Assembly (NCBI GenBank): GCA_963831235.1 | Contig: CAWHPS010000053.1 | Coordinates: 15,576 to 79,575 of the forward strand | DNA: 64,000 nt | Source of the DNA: CAWHPS01 sp963831235 | GTDB taxonomy: Bacteria; Fibrobacterota; OXYB2-FULL-49-7; JAEUSG01 | Direction: 5' to 3' | Part shown: in pieces, positions 46,073 through 54,197 of the stretch | Numbering within the stretch: position 1 is the first letter of the stretch | Layout: each line of letters begins with the position of its first letter | Program-made: the position numbers and the translations under genes | The notes under the pieces: generated by a model | Seen by the model: the letters and a program-made list of their open reading frames with translations, nothing else | Told to the model about the DNA's origin: nothing | Database searches by the model: none

Positions 46073-47521
46073 ATGGCCGAGCAAACCTCCAACAAGATCA
46101 CCCCCCGTTCTGAAGACTATTCCCGATGGTATCTCGACGTTATACGCCAGGCAGGACTTGCCGAACCGGCTGAAGTGGTCAAGGGTTGCATGGTCATCAA
46201 ACCGCACGGATACGCCATCTGGGAAAAGATTGTCCGCACACTCGATGATCGCTTCAAGGAAACCGGACACCAGAACGCTTATTTCCCGCTTCTGATCCCC
46301 GAGAGCTTTATCAAGAGGGAAGCGCAGCACGTTGAAGGCTTCTCGCCGGAGCTCGCTGTAGTCACCCACGCGGGTGGTCAAAAACTCGAGGAGCCCTACG
46401 TCATCCGCCCGACCTCCGAGACCATCATCGGCCACTTCTTCAGCAAGTGGATCCAGAGCTGGCGCGATCTGCCGATGTTGATTAATCAGTGGGCGAATGT
46501 CATGCGCTGGGAGCTCCGCACCCGCATGTTCCTTAGGACCGGCGAGTTCCTTTGGCAGGAAGGCCACACCGCACATGCAACACACGAAGAGGCGCTCGAA
46601 GAAGTGAAGCGCATGCTTGACATCTACGCCGAGTTTGCCGAAAACCACATGGCAATGCCGGTCATCCGCGGCTTGAAGACCGAGAGCGAAAAATTCGCCG
46701 GTGCGGTAGCGAGCTATTGCATCGAGGCAATGATGCAGGACAACAAGGCTTTACAAGCCGGCACATCGCACGACCTTGGCCAGAACTTCGGAAAGGCTTT
46801 TAACGTCAAGTTCCAGAACAAAGAAGGTGTTTCCGACTTCGTGTGGCAGACGAGCTGGGGCGTGTCAACACGGCTCATTGGCGGCCTGATAATGACCCAC
46901 TCCGACGACAACGGCCTGGTGCTGCCGCCCAAACTTGCACCTATACAAATCGCCATCGTCCCAATTTTCGGCAAGGGCGGTAACGAAACCATGGTGCGCG
47001 AGAACGGCGCCGCGATCGAGAAGGAGCTCAAAGCAGCCGGCCTGAGCGTTGTCTTTGACCAGCGCGACTATAATCCAGGCTTCAAGTATTTTGAGTGGGA
47101 GCAAAAGGGCGTACCGCTTCGTATCGAAATCGGGCCCAAGGACATCGAGAAAAACCAGGTAGCGGTCAAAAACCGCCTGAGCACTGCCAAAGAATTCTGG
47201 CCGCGCGCTGGCCTAAGTGACAAGGTCAAAGCCCACCTTGACACCTTTCAAAAACAGTTGTTTGAGCGTGCGCTCAAGCGCCGCGAAGAGAACACAATGA
47301 AAGTTGATAGTTGGGATGACTTGAAATCGATCTTCGCCGGCGATAACTCCAAGTTCATACTGGCTCACTGGGATGGCACCCGCGAGACCGAAGCGAGAAT
47401 TAAAGAAGAAACCAAGGCCACGATCCGCTGCATCCCGCTGAACTCGCCGGACGAGCCTGGCAAGTGCGTTATGACAGGGAAACCGTCACCACGACGCGTC
47501 CTTTTCGCCAAAGCCTATTAG
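46073..47521 (+). CDS. proS: Prolyl-tRNA synthetase, archaeal/eukaryote-like type
   Basis: Charges tRNA-Pro. The 482-residue size, the lack of the bacterial insertion domain, and a C-terminal zinc-domain-like end with final Tyr (FAKAY) mark the short type-3 ProS. Class II motifs: RPTSETIIGHFFSKWI, RWELRTRMFLRTGEFLWQEGHTAHA, and WGVSTRLIGGLIMTHSDD. Its codon use is clearly richer in G+C (many CGC, GAG, ATC, CTC codons) than its neighbours, hinting at transfer from another lineage. It lies between accessory genes. Confidence 0.96.
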   Translation: MAEQTSNKITPRSEDYSRWYLDVIRQAGLAEPAEVVKGCMVIKPHGYAIWEKIVRTLDDRFKETGHQNAYFPLLIPESFIKREAQHVEGFSPELAVVTHAGGQKLEEPYVIRPTSETIIGHFFSKWIQSWRDLPMLINQWANVMRWELRTRMFLRTGEFLWQEGHTAHATHEEALEEVKRMLDIYAEFAENHMAMPVIRGLKTESEKFAGAVASYCIEAMMQDNKALQAGTSHDLGQNFGKAFNVKFQNKEGVSDFVWQTSWGVSTRLIGGLIMTHSDDNGLVLPPKLAPIQIAIVPIFGKGGNETMVRENGAAIEKELKAAGLSVVFDQRDYNPGFKYFEWEQKGVPLRIEIGPKDIEKNQVAVKNRLSTAKEFWPRAGLSDKVKAHLDTFQKQLFERALKRREENTMKVDSWDDLKSIFAGDNSKFILAHWDGTRETEARIKEETKATIRCIPLNSPDEPGKCVMTGKPSPRRVLFAKAY

Positions 47522-47572
47522 AATAATTAAGGGATTCATTTATCTGTTGACATAAAGCCATATAGCACTTAA

Positions 47573-49780
47573 ATGGAACAAAACACCACCCTGACAGGCC
47601 AGATTGAACGCGTCACATTCCACAATCCTGATAACGGTTACACAATAGCAAAAATGAAGGTCAAGGGCGAATCTTCTCTCTTGGCTTTAGTCGGTTCCCT
47701 TCCATCTCTTTCCCCAGGTGAAATGCTTGAAGTCACTGGTTCATTCATGAACCACCCCAAATACGGAAAACAGTTTAAAATTGATTCATACAAAACCATT
47801 CAGCCCACCTCTTTATTGGGAATCGAAAAATATCTCGGCAGCGGTGTAATAAAAGGCATAGGCCCTGTGATGGCGAAAAAGCTGGTCACCAAATTTGGCG
47901 ATGAAACCCTTGAAGTTATCGAAAACCATCCTGAAAGACTCACTGAAGCCGGCGGCATAGGCATGAAAAGGGCCGCTGTTATTTTGGGCGCATGGAAAGC
48001 GCAAAAGGACATCCGTGATGTCATGATATTCCTGCAAGGCCATAATGTGACACCATCATTTGCCGTTAAAATTTACAAGCAGTACGGCAAAGAATCCATA
48101 AAGACCGTTACTGATAACCCATACCGGCTTTCAGAAGATATCTTCGGCATAGGATTCAAGACTGCCGACAAAATTGCAATGGATTTAGGGCTTGACAGGA
48201 ATTCACCAGTCAGGGCGCGTGCTGGAATACTTCATCTTCTGCGCGAGACAGGTGATGAGGGAAATATTTTCTACCCCTACGAGGAATTGATCGACAGGTG
48301 CCTTACTATCCTGGCCCTTGACAGAGACATAGTAACAATGGGGTTTTCCGATCTTTTTCTTGACCGACAAATAATCATGGAAGACCTTAATGATCCAAGC
48401 GGTGAATTCAAACCCAACAATAAAACAGTATATCTTGCACCGTTTTATGTTGCTGAAACCGGAATAGTAAGAAGACTTAAAACAATAATGCAAGGCAGTC
48501 TCCCCAAAAGGCCACACATAACAGGCGATCCCATTCAATGGGTTCAGGAATCCATAAAAATCAAACTCTCGGAAAAGCAGGAAGAAGCTGTAAAAACAGC
48601 TCTCGCAAAGAAGGCACTAATAATAACAGGCGGCCCGGGAACTGGAAAAACCACGCTCATCCGTTCGATATGTGAGATATTCGGCCGCATGGGCGCATCC
48701 ATACTGCTTGGCGCGCCTACTGGTCGGGCAGCAAAGCGCATGTCCGAATCAACCGGTCGTCCAGCATCAACCCTGCACCGCATGCTTGAATGGGACTTCA
48801 AGACAAGAGGATTCCGTCGTGATTTGGACAATCCTCTCAAGGCTGACCTTGTTATTGTTGATGAAGCATCCATGATCGACAATCTTCTGATGTATAACCT
48901 GCTTAAAGCCGTACCTGACAGGGCCGTCTTCATCCTGGTCGGAGACATAAACCAGTTGCCTTCAGTTGGGCCGGGAAATGTATTCAAAGACATCATCGCA
49001 TCTGGAATCCTGCCTATTGTAACGCTTGATAAAATCTTCCGTCAGGCCATGCAGAGCCTTATTGTGCGTAGCGCACACAAAATAAACAGCGGAGAATTCC
49101 CGGAATTCACCGGAAATACTGATGATGGAAGCGACTGCTTTTTTATTGAAAAGGAAGAGGCTGAAGATGTGCAGAAGGCTGTAATTGAAATGGTGGTGAA
49201 TCGCGTTCCATTAAAATTCGGGATGGACCCAATCAAAGACATCCAGGTATTGACGCCCATGCACAAAGGCCCAATAGGCTGCGAACAGCTTAATGAGGCG
49301 CTCCAGAAGGCACTTAACCCTTCATCAAAGGCACTTACAAAAGGATTTCGGGCATTCCGAGAGAGGGACAAGGTCATGCAAATCCGCAACAACTACGATA
49401 AAGAAGTTTACAATGGCGACATTGGCAGGATTGAAAGCATCGATGATGAGAATGAAGTGCTTGCGGTCCGTTTTGACGAAAGGCTTATTGAATACGGATT
49501 CGACGAACTTGACGAACTGATTCTGGCTTATGCTGTTTCAGTGCACAAAGCACAGGGCAGCGAATATCCCGCAATCGTTATGCCTGTCCACACATCGCAC
49601 TATCTTCTGCTGCAGCGCAACCTCCTTTACACAGGGCTTACCAGGGCTAAAAAGCTTGCAGTACTGATAGGTTCAAGGCGCGCTATGTCTATTGCCATCA
49701 AGAATGACAAGACAGCCCGTCGCTTTACCGGACTTACTCAAAGGCTGAAGCAGGCATTTGCAAGTGATGTTGTGCTGTGA
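47573..49780 (+). CDS. recD2: RecD2-type DNA helicase
   Basis: A 735-residue 5'-3' helicase of the RecD2 family (without RecBC). An N-terminal OB-like region and tandem helix-hairpin-helix segment (SGVIKGIGPVMAKKLV, GGIGMKRA) precede a superfamily-1 motor: Walker A GGPGTGKTT (353-361), GAPTGRAAKRM, Walker B VIVDEASMID, GDINQLPSVGPG, and C-terminal LAYAVSVHKAQGSEYPAIV. It acts in DNA repair. Length is normal. Confidence 0.95.
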   Translation: MEQNTTLTGQIERVTFHNPDNGYTIAKMKVKGESSLLALVGSLPSLSPGEMLEVTGSFMNHPKYGKQFKIDSYKTIQPTSLLGIEKYLGSGVIKGIGPVMAKKLVTKFGDETLEVIENHPERLTEAGGIGMKRAAVILGAWKAQKDIRDVMIFLQGHNVTPSFAVKIYKQYGKESIKTVTDNPYRLSEDIFGIGFKTADKIAMDLGLDRNSPVRARAGILHLLRETGDEGNIFYPYEELIDRCLTILALDRDIVTMGFSDLFLDRQIIMEDLNDPSGEFKPNNKTVYLAPFYVAETGIVRRLKTIMQGSLPKRPHITGDPIQWVQESIKIKLSEKQEEAVKTALAKKALIITGGPGTGKTTLIRSICEIFGRMGASILLGAPTGRAAKRMSESTGRPASTLHRMLEWDFKTRGFRRDLDNPLKADLVIVDEASMIDNLLMYNLLKAVPDRAVFILVGDINQLPSVGPGNVFKDIIASGILPIVTLDKIFRQAMQSLIVRSAHKINSGEFPEFTGNTDDGSDCFFIEKEEAEDVQKAVIEMVVNRVPLKFGMDPIKDIQVLTPMHKGPIGCEQLNEALQKALNPSSKALTKGFRAFRERDKVMQIRNNYDKEVYNGDIGRIESIDDENEVLAVRFDERLIEYGFDELDELILAYAVSVHKAQGSEYPAIVMPVHTSHYLLLQRNLLYTGLTRAKKLAVLIGSRRAMSIAIKNDKTARRFTGLTQRLKQAFASDVVL

Positions 49781-49923
49781 TACACGATGTACGGCTGTAT
49801 TATTCCTTAATTAAAATTTCAAAGTCAGAACATGATTTCAGGATTAAAGGATTACCAGGATTAATTTAAAGACATGAATTCCACTTAATCCTGTCCAACC
49901 CTTAATCCCGTAATCATGGTAGG

Positions 49924-50754
49924 CTATTTTAATGCATTACCGCCATCTTTCGCACCGTCCGCTCTTTGCCCTGCCCAGCTATAGTTCTTTGACACGACAA
50001 ATTCCGGAAAAAGAACGACCTTTTGCATCTCGCGCGGATCAGTCAGGAAAGCACCCAGGTCCTTGGCGAGTTTCGAAAAATCCAACTCATCACACCGGGC
50101 TTTAAGCCTGTTCCATAATTCTCTAACACTTTCGATCCCCGCTTTTTTGGAAAGAAATGACATATTCGGATCTGTTTTGCCGAAAAGAAAAATGGCATCA
50201 TAAAAATCCCTTCCCATTGGCCTTGGACGCTGAAAAATGCAGGCAATCTTATGCGAAAGTAGTATATCTGCAGGAACCGTCCGGATTCCGCAAAACACAT
50301 CGAACCTGCTTAATAGGAACCGCTCGGCCTGGTAGTCAAATTTCTGGGGTTTCGCGTCAAGATGGATTAGCAGTTTTTCCTCCCTGTGTCCTGTGATCCC
50401 CATATCCTGGAGCAGCCCGCTGAAACGAAACTTAACACGGAAAGCCCCCCGCGCAGTTATGGTAATCTCAACATGATAACCTTCCCTTAAGAGAGCTTGC
50501 CGGATTTTGCCGGCCAAAAGAGTGAATTCTTCCTGCGTCAACCCTTGATTATCGAAATCCAGATCCTCGGAAAACCACGGGTTCCCATGCACGATATGTA
50601 TGGCTGTCCCGCCCATAAACGAAAGCCGCCCCCCATAAGGCGAGGAATAAAGCACTTCAAGGATTTTATACTGCAGATATTCTCGCAGAATATTCCGCTT
50701 GAAACCACGAAGGTTTTCCGGAAAAAAGGACTCAATCTGCTGTATGTTAAGCAT
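49924..50754 (-). CDS. AbiEii-type nucleotidyltransferase toxin
   Basis: A 276-residue DUF1814 protein. The nucleotidyltransferase signature is GG (48-49) then DLDFD with Asp64 and Asp66, in FMGGTAIHIVHG...SEDLDFD. AbiEii toxins of type IV abortive-infection systems add nucleotides to tRNA or other targets. The ATG at 50754 overlaps the last codons of the antitoxin-like gene by 8 bases, so translation is coupled; an upstream start at 50784 lies inside that gene. Confidence 0.88.
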   Translation of the reverse strand: MLNIQQIESFFPENLRGFKRNILREYLQYKILEVLYSSPYGGRLSFMGGTAIHIVHGNPWFSEDLDFDNQGLTQEEFTLLAGKIRQALLREGYHVEITITARGAFRVKFRFSGLLQDMGITGHREEKLLIHLDAKPQKFDYQAERFLLSRFDVFCGIRTVPADILLSHKIACIFQRPRPMGRDFYDAIFLFGKTDPNMSFLSKKAGIESVRELWNRLKARCDELDFSKLAKDLGAFLTDPREMQKVVLFPEFVVSKNYSWAGQRADGAKDGGNALK

Positions 50755-51388
50755 AATTCGCCCAACGGAAAAGGTTAAACACACGCTTATTCAACGCATG
50801 GCTGTTGAACCGATGCAGTAATTCATCGAACTTGGATTGGTCTATGTTCTTTTTCAATTCTGCTGGTTCGATCCTGAGACTTTCATAATCCTTGCGTGTT
50901 CGCAGATCCGGATGGAGATAAAGATAGTCGAGAATGGCTTTCTCCGCACAGGCTATTTTTGAGCCATATTCCTGTATTTCGTATCCGAAATACAGCCTGG
51001 GGGAGACCGTGCGGTAAGAAAAAACGCCCAACGGGGTTTTAATGATTCTAGTCTTGCGTGTACTGATACTGGTTATTTGGTGAACCGTTTCTGGAATAAA
51101 CCCCGATTGCGACAAAACAGTTTCCAGGGAAACGTACGATGGGGCATAAATTTTATTTGCAACCCGGACAAGAAACATCTCGTTAATACGGGCCTCTGCA
51201 AAAACATAATAACCATTTGCCATCATTTTTAAATACCCTTTTGCCGTCCATTCATGCAATCGGCGCCGATCAAAACACGGATCAATAGCCCGCGCTTCAT
51301 TAATGGAAAAAACGGACAAGTGTTCCAATTGTCGGCGGAATTCGAGGTATCTCAACCGGTTGACCCCGTATTGATATTTTGTTTCCAA
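50747..51388 (-). CDS. AbiEi-type antitoxin/regulator
   Basis: A 213-residue protein that precedes the AbiEii gene. A winged-helix N-terminus (SINEARAIDPCFDRRRLHEW, GYLKMMANGYYVF) and a C-terminal domain with YVSLETVLSQSGFIPE and AEKAILDYLYL match AbiEi-like antitoxins, which repress their own operon and block the toxin. A 7-bp inverted repeat lies just before its start codon. Confidence 0.85.
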   Translation of the reverse strand: METKYQYGVNRLRYLEFRRQLEHLSVFSINEARAIDPCFDRRRLHEWTAKGYLKMMANGYYVFAEARINEMFLVRVANKIYAPSYVSLETVLSQSGFIPETVHQITSISTRKTRIIKTPLGVFSYRTVSPRLYFGYEIQEYGSKIACAEKAILDYLYLHPDLRTRKDYESLRIEPAELKKNIDQSKFDELLHRFNSHALNKRVFNLFRWANYA

Positions 51389-51389
51389 T

Positions 51390-51409
51390 TGATGTTTATA
51401 TTAACATCA
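51390..51409. promoter_or_regulatory. Possible AbiEi operator
   Basis: TGATGTT and its complement AACATCA separated by TATATT, directly upstream of the AbiEi start (51388, minus strand). AbiEi proteins bind inverted repeats at their promoter. The remainder of 51410-51701 is AT-rich and holds only a short GATGGCTAC direct repeat (51653-51674). Confidence 0.45.
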
Positions 51410-51701
51410 TATAGAAATATATATAGTAGAAGGTAATATCGCAATTAAAAAAACACTATTCGCAAAAGAAATTGAAGGGGACAATGTACCGGTACCATAT
51501 TTATACCTGAAATGTTAGAGATGTTGCGTTTATTGGACCCGATTAAGCATCACTGCTTCTTTTTTAAGTCTGAGGACATCAACTAACACAACATCCCAAA
51601 GTAACTTGTATTGATTTATTGGAAACATCCTGGTTTGCAGGATAAAGGCACGATGGCTACGATGGCTACGATGAAAAAAAAGGAAAACATCTGCAAGCAA
51701 A

Positions 51702-52004
51702 ATGTATATTTATTACATGTTAACAGATATTGGAAATGGGGACGGACGCCCTTATTTTCTCTGGGATGATACGCTTACGTGGAACGATCTCCGTACGCTT
51801 TTGAACAATCCTGCACACCCGCAATTCGCCTATTATCTCGGAAAGACACTTAGAGAAGCCGATTTTCATGATGTCTGGAAGCTGGTTTCAGTACATACAG
51901 CGTATGCTTATTTCCAGCAGGCCATGCCGTTTCTCGGTAAAAGACGCGAATACTGGCGTTTCCTGTTTAACGGTTGGCACAGATTAGGCCTGCTCCAAGG
52001 ATAA
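51702..52004 (+). CDS. Antitoxin-like partner of the second nucleotidyltransferase
   Basis: A 100-residue helical protein (an ATG at 51717 would give 95). GRPYFLWDDTLTWNDLRTLL and the stretch LGKTLREADFHDVWKLV are seen in small proteins encoded ahead of AbiEii-like nucleotidyltransferases. No helix-turn-helix is obvious. It ends 6 bases before the nucleotidyltransferase start, so the two are one operon and a toxin-antitoxin role is inferred from that layout only. Confidence 0.6.
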   Translation: MYIYYMLTDIGNGDGRPYFLWDDTLTWNDLRTLLNNPAHPQFAYYLGKTLREADFHDVWKLVSVHTAYAYFQQAMPFLGKRREYWRFLFNGWHRLGLLQG

Positions 52005-52010
52005 TCCATT

Positions 52011-52655
52011 ATGGGACTGCAAGAAGACTTCCTCAATTCTTTTTTTTCAAAAACGCAATCGTTTTTTCTGACAGGTGGCAATGCGCTCAACCTTTTTTAT
52101 TTTCAACACAGGGTTTCAGAAGACCTGGATTGCTTTGGAACGGATGATGCGGAATATGGGAGAATCAACAGCATCATTCAACAATCCTGTGATACAATAG
52201 GCGCTGTGTATTCAGCTCGGCAGGATTTTCCGGAATTCAAACGGTTCCTGATATCCCGTGGCACGGAAAGCATCATTGTTGACTGTGTCCATGAGCGCGT
52301 TCCACAGCTCTATCCTCAGAAAAAAATGATTGGTAACATCCGCGTGGACGTGCCTGAGGAAATGACCGCCAATAAATTATGTGCGCTTCTGGGAAGGGCT
52401 GAATACAAGGACCTTGTTGATCTTTACTTTTTACAGAAAAACGGTTATCCGGCCCTGAAATATCTTTCTCAAGCCTCGAAAAAAGACGGAGGAATATCAG
52501 GTGTTACGCTGGCTTATGTGCTGGATCAAATGGATTTGGCCAATCTGCCGGCTGGATTAAAGAACGTTGTGCCGTTCAATGAACTCGAATCCTTCCGAAC
52601 GAACCTGCGGGATCAATTATTGAAAGATTCCTTTCCGGGTCAATCAGCCATTTAA
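52011..52655 (+). CDS. AbiEii/AbiGii-like nucleotidyltransferase
   Basis: A 214-residue DUF1814-type protein with the signature FLTGGNALNLFYF (Gly22-Gly23) and SEDLDCF (Asp38, Asp40), followed by the downstream block VDVPEEMTANKLCALLGRAEYKDLVDLYFL. It is unlike the AbiEii at 49924 in sequence, so it is an independent module. Likely the toxin of a two-gene system with the gene at 51702. Confidence 0.8.
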   Translation: MGLQEDFLNSFFSKTQSFFLTGGNALNLFYFQHRVSEDLDCFGTDDAEYGRINSIIQQSCDTIGAVYSARQDFPEFKRFLISRGTESIIVDCVHERVPQLYPQKKMIGNIRVDVPEEMTANKLCALLGRAEYKDLVDLYFLQKNGYPALKYLSQASKKDGGISGVTLAYVLDQMDLANLPAGLKNVVPFNELESFRTNLRDQLLKDSFPGQSAI

Positions 52656-52682
52656 GAGTCATACGTAAACCCGCTAAAGAAA

Positions 52683-52808
52683 TTATTCCATCACCAGAAC
52701 TTTTCGCACCACAGAACCTACACCTGCCGTAAGCCGCACCATATAAACCCCCTAGGCAATGCCACGAGAGTCCCAGACTGCCGAATACACCCCGGCCTCT
52801 TTATGCCC
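52683..52808 (-). pseudogene. Sorting-tail remnant with internal stop
   Basis: On the minus strand AGVYSAVWDSRGIA, a TAG, then GVYMVRLTAGVGSVVRKVLVME is a FlgD/Por-type C-terminal tail of a secreted protein. The rest of the gene is missing; an IS200-like element begins at once after it. Confidence 0.6.
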
Positions 52809-52810
52809 AG

Positions 52811-53333
52811 TAAACAACCACCACCTATAAGGTGGTGGCTTTATAAGTTGTCGATTGGAAATCGACTATCATCATTAATCGGTTCACCCTCTTGTTCTTC
52901 AATATACTTCTCCACCATCTCGTCTGTTAGCGTGCCTGTACTCACTGCAAGGTACCCTCTCGCCCAAAAATGCTTGCCCCAGAATTTCTTCCTCAAATAC
53001 GCAAATTCCTGAAGCAGAACACGCGAGCTGATTCCCTTCAACCATTGGACAATGGTGCTGACATCCACATGTGGACGATAGCTGATCAACACATGAATGT
53101 GATCAGCAGAGACCTTCCCTGAAATGATCGTAACCTCATGCTCAGATGCTATTTGCCGAATCAAGTCCAGCACACGGATCGCTACATCTCCTACGAGAAC
53201 TCTCTTACGATATTTTGGTACCCATATCAAATGTACCTTCAAGTCAAACTTTGTGTGAGCCCCCAACTGATATATTCTCATGATGATAAATTACAATCAT
53301 ACTTCGCCTAAAGGCGAGGGGTTTCCACCATCC
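52811..53333 (-). mobile_element. IS200-like insertion sequence
   Basis: A short element with a single transposase gene and a hairpin at each end: CCACCACCT/AGGTGGTGG (52818-52838) and TCGCCT/AGGCGA (53304-53317). Sub-terminal imperfect hairpins and absence of inverted repeats fit the IS200/IS605 family. Ends are approximate. Confidence 0.85.
52841..53281 (-). CDS. tnpA: IS200-family TnpA transposase (Y1 HUH)
   Basis: A 146-residue single-domain Y1 transposase. The HUH motif is HIHVLI (ADHIHVLISYRPHVD), and the catalytic Tyr lies in the C-terminal helix near FWARGYLAVSTG/VEKYIEEQ. VHLIWVPKYRKRVL at the N-terminus is diagnostic. It moves single-stranded DNA by a peel-and-paste mechanism. No TnpB gene is present. 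The frame is intact. Confidence 0.95.
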   Translation of the reverse strand: MRIYQLGAHTKFDLKVHLIWVPKYRKRVLVGDVAIRVLDLIRQIASEHEVTIISGKVSADHIHVLISYRPHVDVSTIVQWLKGISSRVLLQEFAYLRKKFWGKHFWARGYLAVSTGTLTDEMVEKYIEEQEGEPINDDSRFPIDNL

Positions 53334-53335
53334 CC

Positions 53336-53467
53336 GAAGGAGACACTAACCATTGTGCAAAGGTGTTTGACCGTGATATTATATACAGTCAGGGTTATAT
53401 TTATTGGGATTTACAGGGAATAGCGGATGCAGAATTTGTCACGCTCTCAGCCAATCTTGTATTTTAA
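53336..53467 (+). pseudogene. Possible DKNYY-family remnant
   Basis: Forty-odd codons to a TAA read CAKVFDRDIIYSQGYIYW then IADAEFVTLS, which recalls the DKNYY repeat (AKDKNxVYYxGxxIxGADxxTFxxL). There is no start; the IS200-like element borders it. Weak evidence. Confidence 0.3.
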
Positions 53468-53470
53468 ATG

Positions 53471-53917
53471 TCAGGTCAACTGCTGCAAATCAGCCAAATC
53501 CTTAAGTCTTCCGCTGGCTTTCTTATTCTTTTTTAAATCGTCTTTTCCGATTACCTTAACATTAACCCCATCCAAAACAGCCTCTTCCCGATTAGTATAA
53601 CATTCATCAAAACTCACACCTGATATTCCAGTGGATATCTCGATCCGCACAGGGGACACGCCTAACCTGATAATGGCCTGTTCTTTTAAAAAGAGATCCG
53701 CGGACAAACCATTCACATCAAAACCGAATTCACGAAGAACATCCACCATTCTTCCAGCATTTTCAGGATTTATGGCAATCCAAACATCAATATCATTGGT
53801 GGTTCGCGGATATCCGTGGTAACCCACAGCGTAACCGCCTATTAAAAGATACCGGACGCTATGAGCGTTCAGCAACTTCAAGAACTCTTTGAAGTCTTCC
53901 GGAAGCAGCATCGCCAT
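53471..53917 (-). CDS. Nucleotidyltransferase-fold protein (MNT/DUF6036-like)
   Basis: A 148-residue protein with the nucleotidyltransferase signature YLLIGGYAVGYHGYPRTTNDIDVW (Gly27-Gly28, Asp42 and Asp44). The C-terminal part VKVIGKDDLKKNKKASGRLKDLADL is typical of a group found with a small upstream helical partner, which is the case here (53859-54068 overlaps by 59 bases). It is the third such module in 4 kb. Toxin role is inferred. Confidence 0.8.
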   Translation of the reverse strand: MAMLLPEDFKEFLKLLNAHSVRYLLIGGYAVGYHGYPRTTNDIDVWIAINPENAGRMVDVLREFGFDVNGLSADLFLKEQAIIRLGVSPVRIEISTGISGVSFDECYTNREEAVLDGVNVKVIGKDDLKKNKKASGRLKDLADLQQLT

Positions 53918-54068
53918 AATTTATCCATCTAAGAATTTCAATTTGCTTCAAACGTTCAACAGGGGGCTTTTGGCTCCAATATGCTTTATCATCGTCTGCA
54001 TCCATCAAGGAGGCAACTGATATTGCCTTTCTGTTGATTTTGATCTCTGCTAATGGGTTATTGCGCAT
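53859..54068 (-). CDS. Small partner of the third nucleotidyltransferase
   Basis: A 69-residue protein. The middle KPPVERLKQIEILRWINYGD and RLQRVLEVAE are a common pattern in small proteins encoded directly before this kind of nucleotidyltransferase. It overlaps the downstream gene by 59 bases, an unusually long overlap that implies coupled synthesis. Probably an antitoxin; not shown. Confidence 0.65.
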   Translation of the reverse strand: MRNNPLAEIKINRKAISVASLMDADDDKAYWSQKPPVERLKQIEILRWINYGDAASGRLQRVLEVAERS

Positions 54069-54197
54069 GGAACCTTTTCCAATCGTTTATATTCTATAGT
54101 AAAACTACCTTTTGGATACCACTCTCGTCAAGGTATAGCCTTCTTTAAACCCCTAATCAACTCTTATTTTTTATTGAAATCGTTTGCTAAACCCGGG

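Noticed and set aside
51653..51674. CRISPR-like or tandem repeat (GATGGCTAC twice)
   Set aside because: Only two and a half 9-base units; no spacers or cas genes anywhere in the window.
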